Source: Cryptomeria japonica
Taxonomy: Eukaryota > Streptophyta > Pinopsida > Cupressales > Cupressaceae
Direction: 5' to 3'
DNA: 64,000 nt
NCBI RefSeq assembly: GCF_030272615.1
Contig: NC_081414.1
Coordinates: 3,845,501-3,909,500, forward strand
The translations under genes and the position numbers were made by a program. This document shows, one piece after another, positions 1-11,090 of this stretch. Position 1 is the stretch's first letter, and each line of letters opens with the position of its first letter. Below the pieces are notes generated by a model. It did not search any database. It was not told where the DNA came from and saw only the letters and a program-made list of their open reading frames with translations.

Positions 1-852
1 AAAATTGCGAAGAGAAAAATTTGAAGAACGCAAAAAGACATAATACAAGTGCGGACTAACATATTGTAATATGCTTTGGTTCCCTCTCTCTCTTGGAATG
101 GGTTGTTTTGAGTATTTTTGGTCCGAGTGGCTTATTTTATGCAATGTCGATTCTTTTATTTTTGGCCGACCCTTAATTAGGTTTTCAATGTTGTATCTCA
201 TATTTAAGGAGTGTGGAAGAGATTGCTCAAGTGTGTGTGTAGGAAAATTGAATTGTGCGTGAAGTGTATACGAATGATATGCAAGCAAATCTGAGATTGT
301 GAATGTGCAAAAGTCAAATTGAGAAGAGATTTGAAGGTGATATATTTAGTGAGATAGTTTGGTGTGACAATAGAAAGTTATCAGAGATGTTTTCCATGAT
401 GTTGGCCGCTTTATCCAATTGTTCAAGGACAATTTCATGTTTAGGAGAATCCTTCTCAATTTCAATTCATCTATTTTCTTTGTTGTTGATTGGCAGTGAG
501 TCCTTCAGCAAAAGTTTGTATCTTGCCTTGAAGAAGTCGATCTTCAATTCAACAAGTCCTAATTTTGTATCTTGCCTAAGGTTGTGCGCCTTAGTCTGAA
601 AGTTCGTAGCAGTGATCCCTTTAGCAAGAAGCCATATTCATTGCAAATAGTTACTATATATTGTGACTTATATTCTCACTCTAGTTTTCCCATGTTTGGT
701 TTTTTAACATAAATTTGGTGTTCATGTGTTGATGGTTGATGTGTTGATGATTATTGTGTTGTTGTTAAGTAAGTTTATGTTGTTTATAATTTATTTATTT
801 TAAAGTGTTAGATTGATTCCTCCCCCCTCTCAACCTTGTCATGTGTTCAACA
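1..852 (+). repeat. 5' LTR (partial) of decayed Copia element
   Basis: The window opens inside this LTR. It matches the 3' LTR at 6601-7942: both share a block around 'GTTTTGAGTATTTTTGGTC' and later 'ATATTTAGTGAGATAGT', and both end in 'ATGTGTTCAACA'. The end at 852 is set by the terminal CA and by the primer-binding site that starts three bases later. The copies have diverged by many substitutions and small indels, so the insertion is old. The true left end and its target duplication lie outside the window. Confidence 0.85.
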
Positions 853-854
853 AT

Positions 855-866
855 TGGTATCAGAAC
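855..866 (+). promoter_or_regulatory. Primer-binding site (initiator tRNA-Met type)
   Basis: TGGTATCAGAAC directly follows the 5' LTR. It differs by one base from TGGTATCAGAGC, the site complementary to the 3' end of initiator tRNA-Met used by most plant Copia elements. Confidence 0.8.
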
Positions 867-938
867 ATTGGTTCCTCTTTGAAAAGATTAATCGCTTGAG
901 GTAAATCTAAAAAGTGTGCAAGAACTTCACATTAAAGC

Positions 939-3320
939 ATCGATGTTTGATGGAACAAACTTTCCTTATTGGAAGGTGTGATGGGTGCGATGGCGAAAAA
1001 TGGGATCAGGTAGTTTAGGATCTAACCCCACTTTCATGCACACATTGGAATACAAAGGAGCCTAAGGAGATGATTCACTTTTACTACTTATTGCAAGAAA
1101 GAGAGTCAAAGAATATCTTAAGGGTTTCATTTCATTTGTTTCTATGAAGAGAAGATCTGCAAATGCAATGAAATGATCAACTAGGCTAAGGAGATAAGCA
1201 AAAGTGCAGATGTAAACTGAAATATAGAAAAATACAGATTTGAAACTAAGACACAAAGTAGAGAGTAGAAAATTGAATTCAGATGTGCACCTGTCACAAA
1301 AATTTGGGCCTAACTAAGCAGGATCGTGGCATTGGGTGCCTTGGTCCCTGATACTATGCAAAGATGAACTTCTGGATTCTGGGATCTGTGACCTTGCACT
1401 ACAGAACTGCCACAAGAAGCATAAAACCCTAGAGGACTAGGGTGCCATGCCTTGGTCCTGGACCAAGGCACCACGCTGCCCTAGTCCCAAAAAACTAAAC
1501 CTCCTTCCCACCTTGATTCTGCACCTATGTATTCTGTCAATTCTGAAGATTGTGCGTTCGTAAAAATTTTGTACCTACACCTGCAACTTGAAAAATGGTG
1601 TTTGGGTGGCTATATGGGGTTTTTCCTTAGTCAAACCCCTTGTTTTGGTGATTTCCACCTCCACAAATAGCTAATAATCTATTGAAAATGTGTGTGCAAG
1701 AACTTCGTGTGTATGCAAGATCCTAAATGAACAAGAAAGTAAATCTAAAGTTCTATCCTACGCTTGGAGAGTAAACCCTAAATCAGTGTAAATGTAAATG
1801 TAAATACTTCAAATCACGAATGCAATAATGTATCTAATGCATGAATGTAAATCTAAAAAAAATTATTATGAAACTCATACAAAGATATGAAAATAACATG
1901 AAACCATACCAAACCCTAAGGGAGAGGTACAAGCCAATCATCAGTCAGTGATCTATTATTCTTCAATACCTTCAAAGCTTCAATTGCTGATTGAAATGGT
2001 TGATGTAGACTTCATAGATGCTTGATTTGTTGATTGAAGACTTCACATAAACCTGCACTTCCACTTCATAAGAGGTTCCTTCACTTGCTAGAGTTGTTGG
2101 ATCCCTCAAATGAGGAAAGGAAAGGTTATATGTATGAAACCCTAAATTTGTTTTTGTTCATAGGCTGACCTAGAAATGATATAATTTTGAACCAATTCGG
2201 ATTTAAACATTATAATTCCACCCAAACGTGATCCCAAAATTCGGGGAGAAAAAGTCGGGACCTGTGGTGAATCACCATGGTCCGATCAACTTTTTTCCAA
2301 TTTCTTTAGGGATGCGAGTTGTTGTGATTATAAAGTCAACCCCAGGTGGATGCGACAATTCAAGGCATTTAGATATGCGAAATCAAGCCTTGAAGGTCGA
2401 AATAGGACACAATTAGGGCTTTTGATGAATTAATTAATTGAAAGAATAAAATAAAAAGGGGCACACTTAGGATGAAGGGCCCAATTTCATGATGTGTAGA
2501 GGGATGAAAGAGGACTTTAGATTTAGTTAAATGAATTAATTAAATGCTTAAAGGGAAATTAAAATGTGAGATGCAACACACTAAGGTAGGTGCTAACCTA
2601 AGCGTGGAATTGTACCATCTAATTAAAGGTGTACAATTTACCACGCTACATAAGGAAATAATGGAATCTTACTTGGAGACATTGCAGAATGGAATCTGAG
2701 ATATTATTCAGATAGGTTACAAATGACCTCACAATGGACCTTTGACTCCGGATGAAATTAAGGCTCTAGACATAAATGCAAAAGCTATAAGAATACTTAT
2801 CAATTGTCTAAGTGATGAACTATTTGGTAAGGTTAAAGGATCAAAAGAAGCTAAGGAAGTCCGGAACAAGTTATGTTATGCATATGAAGGTGGTCCAAAG
2901 ACTCAACGGGCTAGACTCTTGAATTTGAAGCATAAATTTGAAGGCTCCAGAATGGTTGATGATGAAAGTGTTGAGGACTACATACACAAAGCGAATGATA
3001 CTACGGAAGCTATATAAGTTATTGGTAGAATCTTAGAAAGTGGTGTTATTAAAAATATCCTATTTACATTAACCAAACCCTACAAACCGAAGAAGTGTGC
3101 TATTGAAGAATGTCATGATTTGAATAACTATTGGATTGATCAGCTTATCGGAACATTGTCTACCTATGAAATTGGAGATATGGAAGATATAAAATCCTTC
3201 CAGAAAAAAAGCTACATTTAATGTTTCAAGGATATCGAGAGATGAATCGGAAACAAGTGAGACCCTAGATGATATTGAGGTGAACTTTATAAGACTAAAG
3301 AGAGGAAATAGAAAGTACAA
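939..3320 (+). pseudogene. Copia gag, broken by a solo LTR
   Basis: Gag of the Copia element starts near 939 with a readable 'MFDGTNFPYWK' motif, stops at 976 where a solo LTR enters, and resumes at 2651 with 'MESYLETLQNG'. The longest open piece is 2742-3017 (91 residues, 'TPDEIKALDINAKAIRILI'), which matches the UBN2/gag region of plant Copia elements. Frameshifts and stops follow. The reading phase across the solo LTR agrees with the usual gag sequence, so the interruption is a later insertion. Confidence 0.75.
977..2650 (-). mobile_element. Solo LTR inserted in Copia gag
   Basis: Read on the minus strand the segment starts TGTAGCGTGGTAAATTG and ends CCCATCACA, the TG...CA ends of an LTR. 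The flanks are GAAGG (972-976) and TAAGG (2651-2655), a 5-bp target duplication with one mismatch. No internal region, primer-binding site or coding domain is present, so it is a solo LTR of 1674 bp left by LTR-LTR recombination. The opening bases resemble Gypsy-type LTRs of conifers as I remember them; the family assignment is tentative. Confidence 0.7.
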
Positions 3321-3339
3321 AGGTAAGTTACCTTTAAAA

Positions 3340-6300
3340 TGATTTAATTGTGGGACAATTGGTCATTTTTCTTCTAAATGTATATGTAAAGAAGACTACA
3401 AAAAATCTGATGATGATGAAAAAAAAAGTAGATATAAAAGACATGATTTTAAGAAAAGGACGGATAATGGAGATAAAGGGAAAAAGAGTTTGTGTTCTAT
3501 GGAGACACATTCATCTGAAGAAAAAGATGGTGAGGACTCAAATGAAGAATCTTTATTCTTGGCTATAGATGAGAAGAATCAAGATAGTTTTGGAAGACAG
3601 GAAGAGAAGACTGCACTACATGCTAAGGTAGAACCAAGATTTGGATCATTGAATCCGAATGTTCAAATCACATGACAGGAGTTAAGGACAAGTTTATTAA
3701 TCTCAAGTATGATGGTGGATCAGTAAAGTTTGCAAGATAGGAAGCTACACTGGTTTTTGGAATAGGAAGTATCTCGATTGATGGTAAGCATAAAACTTAT
3801 GATGTTTATTATGTAGAATGTTTGAGACACAATTTGTTAATCATTCTTATGAAGTTGTGTTTACCAATACCAGATGTATAATCAAAAGAGGAAAAACTAG
3901 AAAGATGGTAGCAGAAGGTGAGCAATGGGAAATTTTTATTACATAAAGGACTGAAGTGGAAAGATCATGTTTTTTACTCAGAGAAATGAATGTTGGTTAT
4001 GGCATAAAAGGATGGGACATGATAACTTTGACAACATGTTAAATATTACTAATACTAAAGCAATGAGATATTTGCAAAATATTATCAATCCTACTGATAC
4101 TGCGTGCAGGGAATGTCAGTTAGGGAAGCAGACAAAGAAAAGTTTCAAGAACAAGGAGTATTCTACTTCATGTCTCTTGCAGATGATTCATATAAATCTA
4201 TGCGGGCCTACAAGGATAGGTGGACTTTATGGAGAAAGGTTTTTCATGTTATTTATTAATGGTTACTCTAGGATGACATGGGTTACAATTTTTAGAGAGA
4301 AATTTGAAGCTTTTGAAAGGTTTAAAGTTTTCAAATTAATGGTAGAAAATCAAGTTGATGCTAAAATCAAGTGTTTAAGATCTAATAGAGGTGGAGAATT
4401 TACTTAATCTTTGGGAGTAAGCGCTAAATCAAAAGAGATTAAAATGATCTTGGACAATTTGATACCAAAGTAGATGAAACATGATTCTTGGGATATCCTA
4501 TGAATAGAAAATCTTGTCGGTGTTAAAATAAAAGCCTGAACAAGATAGTGGAGAGTACAAATGTGAAAGTATGTAAGACATGGGATCAGACTGTCTCTAA
4601 ACCCGTTCAAGAGATTGAATTTGAGATCATTCCAATTGTTGCAGAAGAAAAGAAAAATCTGGAAGATAACAATGTGGAAGAGACAAATGAAATTGAAGAA
4701 GATAAGGAAGAACCAGAGTAAGAAATCAAAACTCTAAAATGTGTGCAAAGGAATCATTCAGAAGATCACATAATTGAAGATAAATGCAAAGGAGTTCAAA
4801 CAAGAAGAAGTGTTACAAAGGTAACTGAGCAAGCAAATTACTACTTTCTTTCACTTATTGAACCTAAATCATATGAAGAGGCAAGCAAAGAAGAAAGTTG
4901 GGTAAAAGAAATGGAAGAAGAATTGAATTAGATACAAAAGAATTGGGTATGGGAGCTGGTACCCAATACCCAGACCAATGGAAACAAATGTGATAGAAAC
5001 TAAGTGGGTGTTCCAGAAAAAATTGAATGAATAAGGGCAGGTCACATGAAACAAGGCAAGATTGGTATGTAAAGGCTATTCTCGGGTAGAAGGTATTGAC
5101 TTTGAGGAAAGTTTTGCTCCAATAGCTAGGATGGAAACTATTAGAATGTTTCTTGCTTTTTCTATCTACAAGAACTTCAAGGTATATCAAATGGATGTTA
5201 AGTCAGCATTTTTGAATGGAGAACTGGAAGAAGTGTACATTCAACAACCAGATGGATTTAAATTGTTAGAGGATCTGGATGTGGTTTGTAAATTAAAGAA
5301 GACATTGTATGTACTTAAACAATAACATAGAGCATGGTATGGGAGATTGGACAAATATTTGTTACAACAAAACTTCAAGAAAGGTATTGCGGAAAACAAT
5401 ATTTATTTTAAGGTTGAAGGCATTAATTTCTTGATTGTTGTTGTTTATGTTGATGACATTATCTTTGGAGGAAGTGATGGTTTGTGTGAATAATTTGCAG
5501 AAGAGATGCATAAGGAATTTGAGATATCTATGTTTGGAGAAATGTCATTCTTTCTTGGTCTACAAGTTATTCAATTGGATGGTTAAATCTTTATTTCTCA
5601 AGCTAAATACATCAAAGAAATTTTAAAGAATATTGATATGGAGAATTGTAAACTTGCTACTACTCCTTTAGTTGTTGGTTGCAAACTAGGTGAAGATGAC
5701 ACATCTTCGAATGTTGATCAGAACAAGTACAGATCTATGATTGAAGGACTATTATATATTATTGTCTCTAGACTATATATTATGTAGGTTGTATGTTTAT
5801 TTGTGATATTTTAGGCTAGCTTGAAGCAGACTCATGATCAAGTAGTGAAGAGGATTTTCAGGTATTTGAAAGAAACACTACATTTTGGTCTATGGTAAGA
5901 AAAGGATAGAGATTTCATGTTGAAAGCATATACAAATTGGGCCAAAAGCATTGATGACAGGAAAAGTACCAATGGTGGTGCATTATTTTTGGGAGATAGA
6001 TTGGTTTCATGGATAAGTAAGAAGCAAGAATTAGTGTCATTATCTACTGCAGAAGAAAAATGCATTGTAGCAGCATCTTGTTATACTCAAGTTATGTGGA
6101 TCAAGCAGACTCTTAAGGATATCAGAGTGATATATGATGAAGCTATTCCTATCATGTGTGATAATACCAATGCTATAAACATTTCAAAGAATCTAGTTAT
6201 GCACTCAAGGAGAAAACATATCTCAATCATTTAATATTTCTTAAGAGAGAAGGTTGCAAATAAAAAAGAGATTGGAGTACATTTCTACAAAAGGAAAAGT

Positions 6301-6370
6301 AGCAAACATTTTTACTAAGGTTTTGGCAAATGATACTTTTGAGTATCTCAGGGAGAAGCTAGGGGTTATT
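3340..6370 (+). pseudogene. Copia pol pseudogene (PR-IN-RT-RNase H)
   Basis: Fragments in several frames keep the Copia order. A gag zinc knuckle near 3345 reads 'FNCGTIGHFSSKC', with the first Cys codon replaced by TGA. A protease site near 3645 reads WIIESECSNHMTG, where the catalytic D-S-G has become E-S-E. The GAG-pre-integrase and integrase core (3967-4407) carry 'WLWHKRMGHDNFDNM', 'INLCGP' and 'RSNRGGEFT'. Reverse transcriptase (4743-5810) carries '[18 protein letters not shown]' and 'VVYVDDIIFGG'. RNase H (5917-6234) carries 'SIDDRKSTNGG' and 'LSTAEEKCIVAA'. The changed protease residues and many stops mean no functional product. Confidence 0.85.
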
Positions 6371-6600
6371 GCCTCTCCTTTTTCTAATTAGATGCATTTC
6401 AGCGATGCATCTTTTCAAGGGGAGATTCAGCACTTATCCTTTATCTCCCGGATTGATGTTGTTGTTTCTCTCAAGGGGAACAATGGCGTGTAGTGGTTAG
6501 TATGATATGCAACGCCCTTTTTCATTGTTGTCAAGGGGAGACAGAGTTGTTCTCAGATTTGATGTGATCAAGTATTGTCATCAATGACAAAGGGGGAGAA

Positions 6601-7942
6601 TGTTGGAAGCATGAGCTTGTATGTTTGTCATTGATGTCAAACCCAGATATCTAGATGGATGTTGGTCTGCATATGCTTTTGATTGTTGCACTTGTGCTTT
6701 GTGCTACAAATTGAGTTTGGTACTTTTGGTGTTGGTTGTGGCATTTGTTTTGGATAGTTATCTTTGTTCTCTGGTAGGGAGTGTGTCTGTCAAAATCTTC
6801 TAGGAAGTTGTTGGTGCCCTCCGAATATGTTGCAAATTGTGTTGCGATTTAGAGGATGTTGTTTCATGGCATTTTTAGTATTCTCAATATGTTTCTTAGA
6901 TGGTTTCTTTGTTCTATAGGAGAGGTTTGTTGATTTATGTTCAGGATATTTAGTTATATTGTGACTTGATAGGTCTGATTAAGCTATCTTAATTGGATCA
7001 TATTCTTTTGGTCCATATATGAGTTGGAATATATATTGTGATGTTGGTATGGGTCTCACCTTGGCATGTGGAGATTCGCATGGAGTATTTTGCATCAGAA
7101 GATGTTATGTGAATGATTGATTGTTATATCTACACGTTATGTTTGGTAACGACTTCGGAGAATGTATTAGTGTGTGTGGAACATTGCATTAATCTTGGAA
7201 GGATTTATTTTAATATGTTTTAATACTCTCATTCTCTTGGAGTGGACCGTTTTGAGTATTTTTGGTCTGAGTGACTTATTTTGTGCAATGTTAATTATTT
7301 TATTTTTTATCGACCCTCAATTAGGTTTTCAATATCATCTCATATGTGCAGAAGAGAGTGTGTGTGTGGGAAAAGATAATTATATACAAGTAGATCTAAG
7401 ATTGTGAATGTGTGAAAGTCAAATTGAGCAGAGCTTTGAGGCTAATATATTTAGTGAGATAGTGTGTTGTGACAACAGAATGTTATCAGAGATGTTTTCC
7501 ATGATGTTGGTCACTTGATCCAATTTTTTAAGGACAATTTCATAGTTAGGATAATCCTTCTCAAATTCAATTCATCTATTTTCTTCGTTGCTGACTAACA
7601 ATGAGTCCTTCAGTAGGAGTTTGTATCTTTCCTTAAAGAAGTCATCTTTAGTTGAGAAAGTCCTACTTTTGTATCTTCCCTAAGGTTGTTTGCCTTAGTC
7701 TGCACGTTCGGAGCAATGAGCTCTTTGGCAAGAAGCTAGATTCATTGTAAATGATTACTATATATTGTGAGCTGGATTCTCATTGTGGTTTTTCCTTGTT
7801 TGGGTTTTCCACATAAATCTGGTGTTGATGTGTTGATAATTATTGTGTTGTTGTTAAGTAATTTAATGTTGTTTATAATTAACTTGTTTTGAAGTTCCAA
7901 ATTGATTCCTCCCCCCCTCTTAGTCATGTCATGTGTTCAACA
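6601..7942 (+). repeat. 3' LTR of decayed Copia element
   Basis: Starts TGTTGGAAGC directly after the polypurine tract AAAGGGGGAGAA (6589-6600) and ends GTGTTCAACA. Its second half aligns with the partial 5' LTR at 1-852. Length is 1342 bp. Confidence 0.85.
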
Positions 7943-8000
7943 TAATCATGAGGGGGTCATATTGATTTTGAACTTCCAAAGGTGGTAATTCATGTTTTTG
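7943..8000 (-). repeat. Third partial copy of Gypsy-like protease segment
   Basis: About 55 bp starting TCATGAGGGGGTCATATTG match 9518-9580 and 10182-10240 nearly base for base. The sequence then diverges into unrelated DNA at about 8000. It is either the far side of the element in which the Copia sits or a further tandem copy. Confidence 0.6.
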
Positions 8001-8399
8001 ATTAGTAAAGCAATGTTAATCAAGGTTTCGACCCTTAATATAGTCAAAGAATATCAACAACACAATAACAAAACCAAAACATCATAATAAGGGTGTTGAC
8101 CCTTAAAACAACAGCCAGAAGGTAGTAAGAAACAACTAAACAGGGGGGCAAACCTCAAAAAAACACAGTCAGACAAGCCAAAGAAAACCATGTCAAACTG
8201 AAAAAACACCCAAAACCCCAATCAAGGAAGGGGAGAGACACACGAACCCATACAAAGAGGGGTTTGGGGGAGGGGAGAAGACTTCCCCTTCCACCTACGA
8301 GAAACCACCATCCAAGTGATATTGTCATTAAGACCATCAAGAGAGAGATCAATCGAGAGGGACCCTATAGGGTTACAATCAGTAGTGTCAACATAGTGT

Positions 8400-9120
8400 T
8401 GCAACAGAACAGTAGGAAGTTTCTACAGAACAACAGCAGGTTGCTGCAAAACAACACCAGAAGCAGGTTCAACAGGAGTAGATCGAGGTTGCAAAATAGG
8501 AGAAGCTGGGGTTGGGGCCTCGGGAACAGAGCAGGCCATAATAGGAGGATCAATAAAAGCTTCAACAGTGGTGAGGGGCACAACTTCCTCCCGAGAAGAG
8601 ACATCATCCTCATGAGAGGAGCCAACGGAATCAAAGTCAAAACCATTGACCATCAAATGATCAGCAGTATCATTCTTCCACCAAGTAGCAACACCCCTAT
8701 GACATGGAATAGAACAGTCCACAGCAAGATGACCTATTGAGTAGCATTTTTAACAATGAAAGGGGAGGCTCTCATAATCCAACAGTTGCGTCCATGTCCT
8801 ATCACCAACCATAAGAACCACATCCCTCGAGAGAGGCGAAGAGATGTCAATGTCGATTAAAATGTGGTCAAAAGTACAATGCCCCATAGAAGACGTGGGA
8901 TCATCCACTTTCAAGAAACAGACAATAGAGTTACCAATGGCCTCATAGCAAGATTGCTCCCAGAAAAGGAGAGAAAGATTAAGAAGGCGACCCCATACTG
9001 GATGCACATTAAGTGGTTTAGTAAAGGGGTTAAAAGAAGTTGTCTAAGGCTTGACAGAAAGAGTGTTGTGGAAGGAACCATAGTGCTAAGAGAAGATAAG
9101 CATTCTACTTCTTTTTCAAC
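8400..9120 (-). pseudogene. LINE ORF1-like fragment (DUF4283 and CCHC zinc knuckle)
   Basis: On the minus strand, 9050-8750 encodes 'VWGRLLNLSLLFWEQSCYEA', then 'IGNSIVCFLKVDD' and 'VGDRTWTQLLDYESLPFHC', the C-terminal part of a DUF4283 domain. It runs into a zinc knuckle C-X2-C-X4-H-X4-C (FHC*KCYSIGHLAVDC, about 8755-8718), where a TAA stop lies between the first two cysteines. A Pro/Ser-rich tail follows to about 8423. This domain pair is typical of plant LINE ORF1 / nucleic-acid-binding proteins. The stop and the missing start make it a pseudogene. No matching RT lies next to it. Confidence 0.65.
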
Positions 9121-9185
9121 ATCACTATGCAATCTTGTATCACCTTCTAGAGTGTACATGATGCTCCTATAAATGAATTTGAGAT

Positions 9186-9872
9186 TGTAATGGAGAGTAG
9201 ATGGGATCAATTGCATAGCATGGAGTAATAGTCTACCTAGAAGAAGATTTTATGAGTATATCGTGCATGACATGGATAGGTATGGGTAGGATCACATTAC
9301 CAACCTTAATAGGCAATGTAATTGTACCTAACAACTATCTACCAACGTTATAAAAGCCACAAATACAAAGAAAATCTGGCTGGATAAGGGAGGTATCTAC
9401 TTTGATCTTATATAATAAGTCAATGCTACAAACAATAAGACGATCCATTACAAACACTAAGATATGACCCATTACCAGCCTGGGCATGTCTTATGGCATT
9501 ACCATTAATGAGGACAATAATCATGAGGCGGTCATATTGATTTTGAACTTCCAAAGGTGGTAACTCATGTTGTTTGAACATAATATCTAGCTTTGTTTCA
9601 TGGAAACGGTCAAGAAATGGTGCTACGACATTTGGCCTAGTAGAAGATGGGACGGCTATCTTTTGTAAGGATTGACGGCTATCTTTTGTAAGGATTCTTA
9701 CAGCATCTCATCGTATGTAGGTAAAGTTTGAATTAAATTCCAAAGGGATATCTTTTTTGGAGTGGAAATAAGTTGCTCAACAAGATCATATTCCTTACCA
9801 ACATGTTGTGAAAAATGAAGGTGTGGAGGAAGAAAAGGTTATATGTGTGAGCTACTGCATGATAATCGAGTT
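9186..9872 (-). repeat. Tandem duplicate unit A of Gypsy-like gag/protease segment
   Basis: 9186-9600 aligns with 9873-10275 (for example 'GGCATGACATGGATAGGT' against 'GTGCATGACATGGATAGGT'), and 9600-9872 aligns with 15648-15930 (for example 'TATTCCTTACCAACATGTT' against 'TATTCCTTACCGACATGTT'). Unit A is therefore one copy of a roughly 690-bp tandem duplication. Unit B is the same segment, split by the Gypsy chromovirus. Confidence 0.7.
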
Positions 9873-9933
9873 GTTGGAGAGTAGAAGGGACCGCTTGCAT
9901 AAAATAGATCAAAGGTCTACGTAGAAGAAGATA

Positions 9934-10275
9934 TTATGTGAGGATATCAGGCATGACATGGATAGGTGTGGGAAAGATCACATCACCCACCTTAATAGGC
10001 AATGTAATTGTACCTAACGACTGTATACCAACATTATCAGAGCCACAAATACAAAGAGAATTTGGTTGGATAAGGGAGATATCTACTTTGATCTTATATA
10101 ATAAGTCAATGCTACAAAAAATAAGACCTAATCCATTATCAACTAGGGTATGTCTTGCAGTATTACCATTAATGAGGACAATAATCATGAGGGGGTCATA
10201 TTGATTTTGAACTTGCAAAGGTTGTAACTCGTGTTGTTTGAACACGATATCTAGGTTTATTTCGGGCATACTATC
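9934..10275 (-). pseudogene. Retropepsin-like fragment of old Gypsy-like element
   Basis: The minus-strand open frame reads 'MPEINLDIVFKQHELQP', then 'PLMIIVLINGNTARHTLVDN', 'LLYKIKVDISLIQP' and 'LGTITLPIKVG'. This is the layout of a retroviral-type aspartic protease in plant Ty3/Gypsy polyproteins. The active-site region reads LVDNGLG, close to the usual V-D-(G/N)-G-(S/A)-(S/G) pattern. The frame is cut at 10275 by the LTR of the inserted Gypsy element and resumes in phase beyond 15648. Confidence 0.65.
10271..10275. repeat. Target-site duplication, left of Gypsy element
   Basis: CTATC is repeated exactly at 15643-15647 on the other side of the Gypsy element. Confidence 0.85.
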
Positions 10276-11055
10276 TGAAGCAGTCACCGGCTAGGAGGGT
10301 CCTCAAAGAGATCAGTCCAGACCAGTCAGCAAGAGTAAACACAACAAAAATATAAGGATATGATGAAGGCAATGCAGAACAGATTGAATTATATCATGAA
10401 AAATAATTACAACCAACGGGTAACAACTGGGTTACAGAAACCAGCTCACAGGCCTGCTAAAAGATGCTCAAAATATAGAACAGGTCATAATCGGGACCTC
10501 AAATCTTAAGATCTATCTTCTATGCTCAATATAACTTCTTGATTACATTCTAATTCTCTATTAAAATGATTTATACAATCCTAGGGGATCCGGTCGGTCC
10601 AAAAAAGGATCAAAACCCGAAGAACAATACCTAACGTGCAAAACCAACAAGGTCGGCCTCCGTCAAAGAAATTCCTTCGAAAAATCCAAAGGATGAAGTC
10701 TGGATCATGGGAAAAGATCTTCCATGCGCTAAGGAATATCGGAATCATGCGCAGGGCTCTGCAAGCTATGGAAGGGATCTGGTAGATCACTAATGCAAAT
10801 AGGCAAGCAACCGATAATAGAAAACTGACATGGAAACCGGTAGCGATAACTTGTTAGAAAATGATCCAAATGCTCTACATTTTGGAAATAAGGAAGATGA
10901 TCAGGTCTTCAAGAAAAATCCAACTCCACAGGTTCTAGTGGGCCAAATCCGGGACACATAGAAAGAAATGTTGAACTGCAAACAGAAAGCAAAATAGAAA
11001 GGAAATATTTTTGGTTAATGCGAAATTGCTATGAACCGAGGATGCTCCCGCATCA
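10276..11055 (-). repeat. 3' LTR of Gypsy chromovirus
   Basis: Starts TGAAGCAGTCACCGGCTAGG and ends CTCCCGCATCA on the plus strand. It aligns along its whole length with 14861-15642, with scattered substitutions. Confidence 0.9.
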
Positions 11056-11090
11056 GACATACAGGGTTGTTGAAAAAAAAAGTGAGTCTT

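Larger units (their letters stand above)
1..7942 (+). mobile_element. Decayed Ty1/Copia retrotransposon
   Basis: Element on the plus strand with two related LTRs, a primer-binding site at 855-866, gag, protease, integrase, reverse transcriptase and RNase H in the Copia order, and a polypurine tract (AAAGGGGGAGAA) just before the 3' LTR. A solo LTR (977-2650) interrupts gag. Many stops and frameshifts make it inactive. The sequence right of the element (TAATCATGAGG...) resumes the Gypsy-like protease segment also found at 9518 and 10180, so the Copia element inserted into that older element. Confidence 0.85.

Noticed and set aside
8264-8740. 158-residue plus-strand frame rich in Arg/Asn
   Set aside because: It is the reverse strand of the LINE ORF1-like fragment, which has recognisable DUF4283 and zinc-knuckle motifs.
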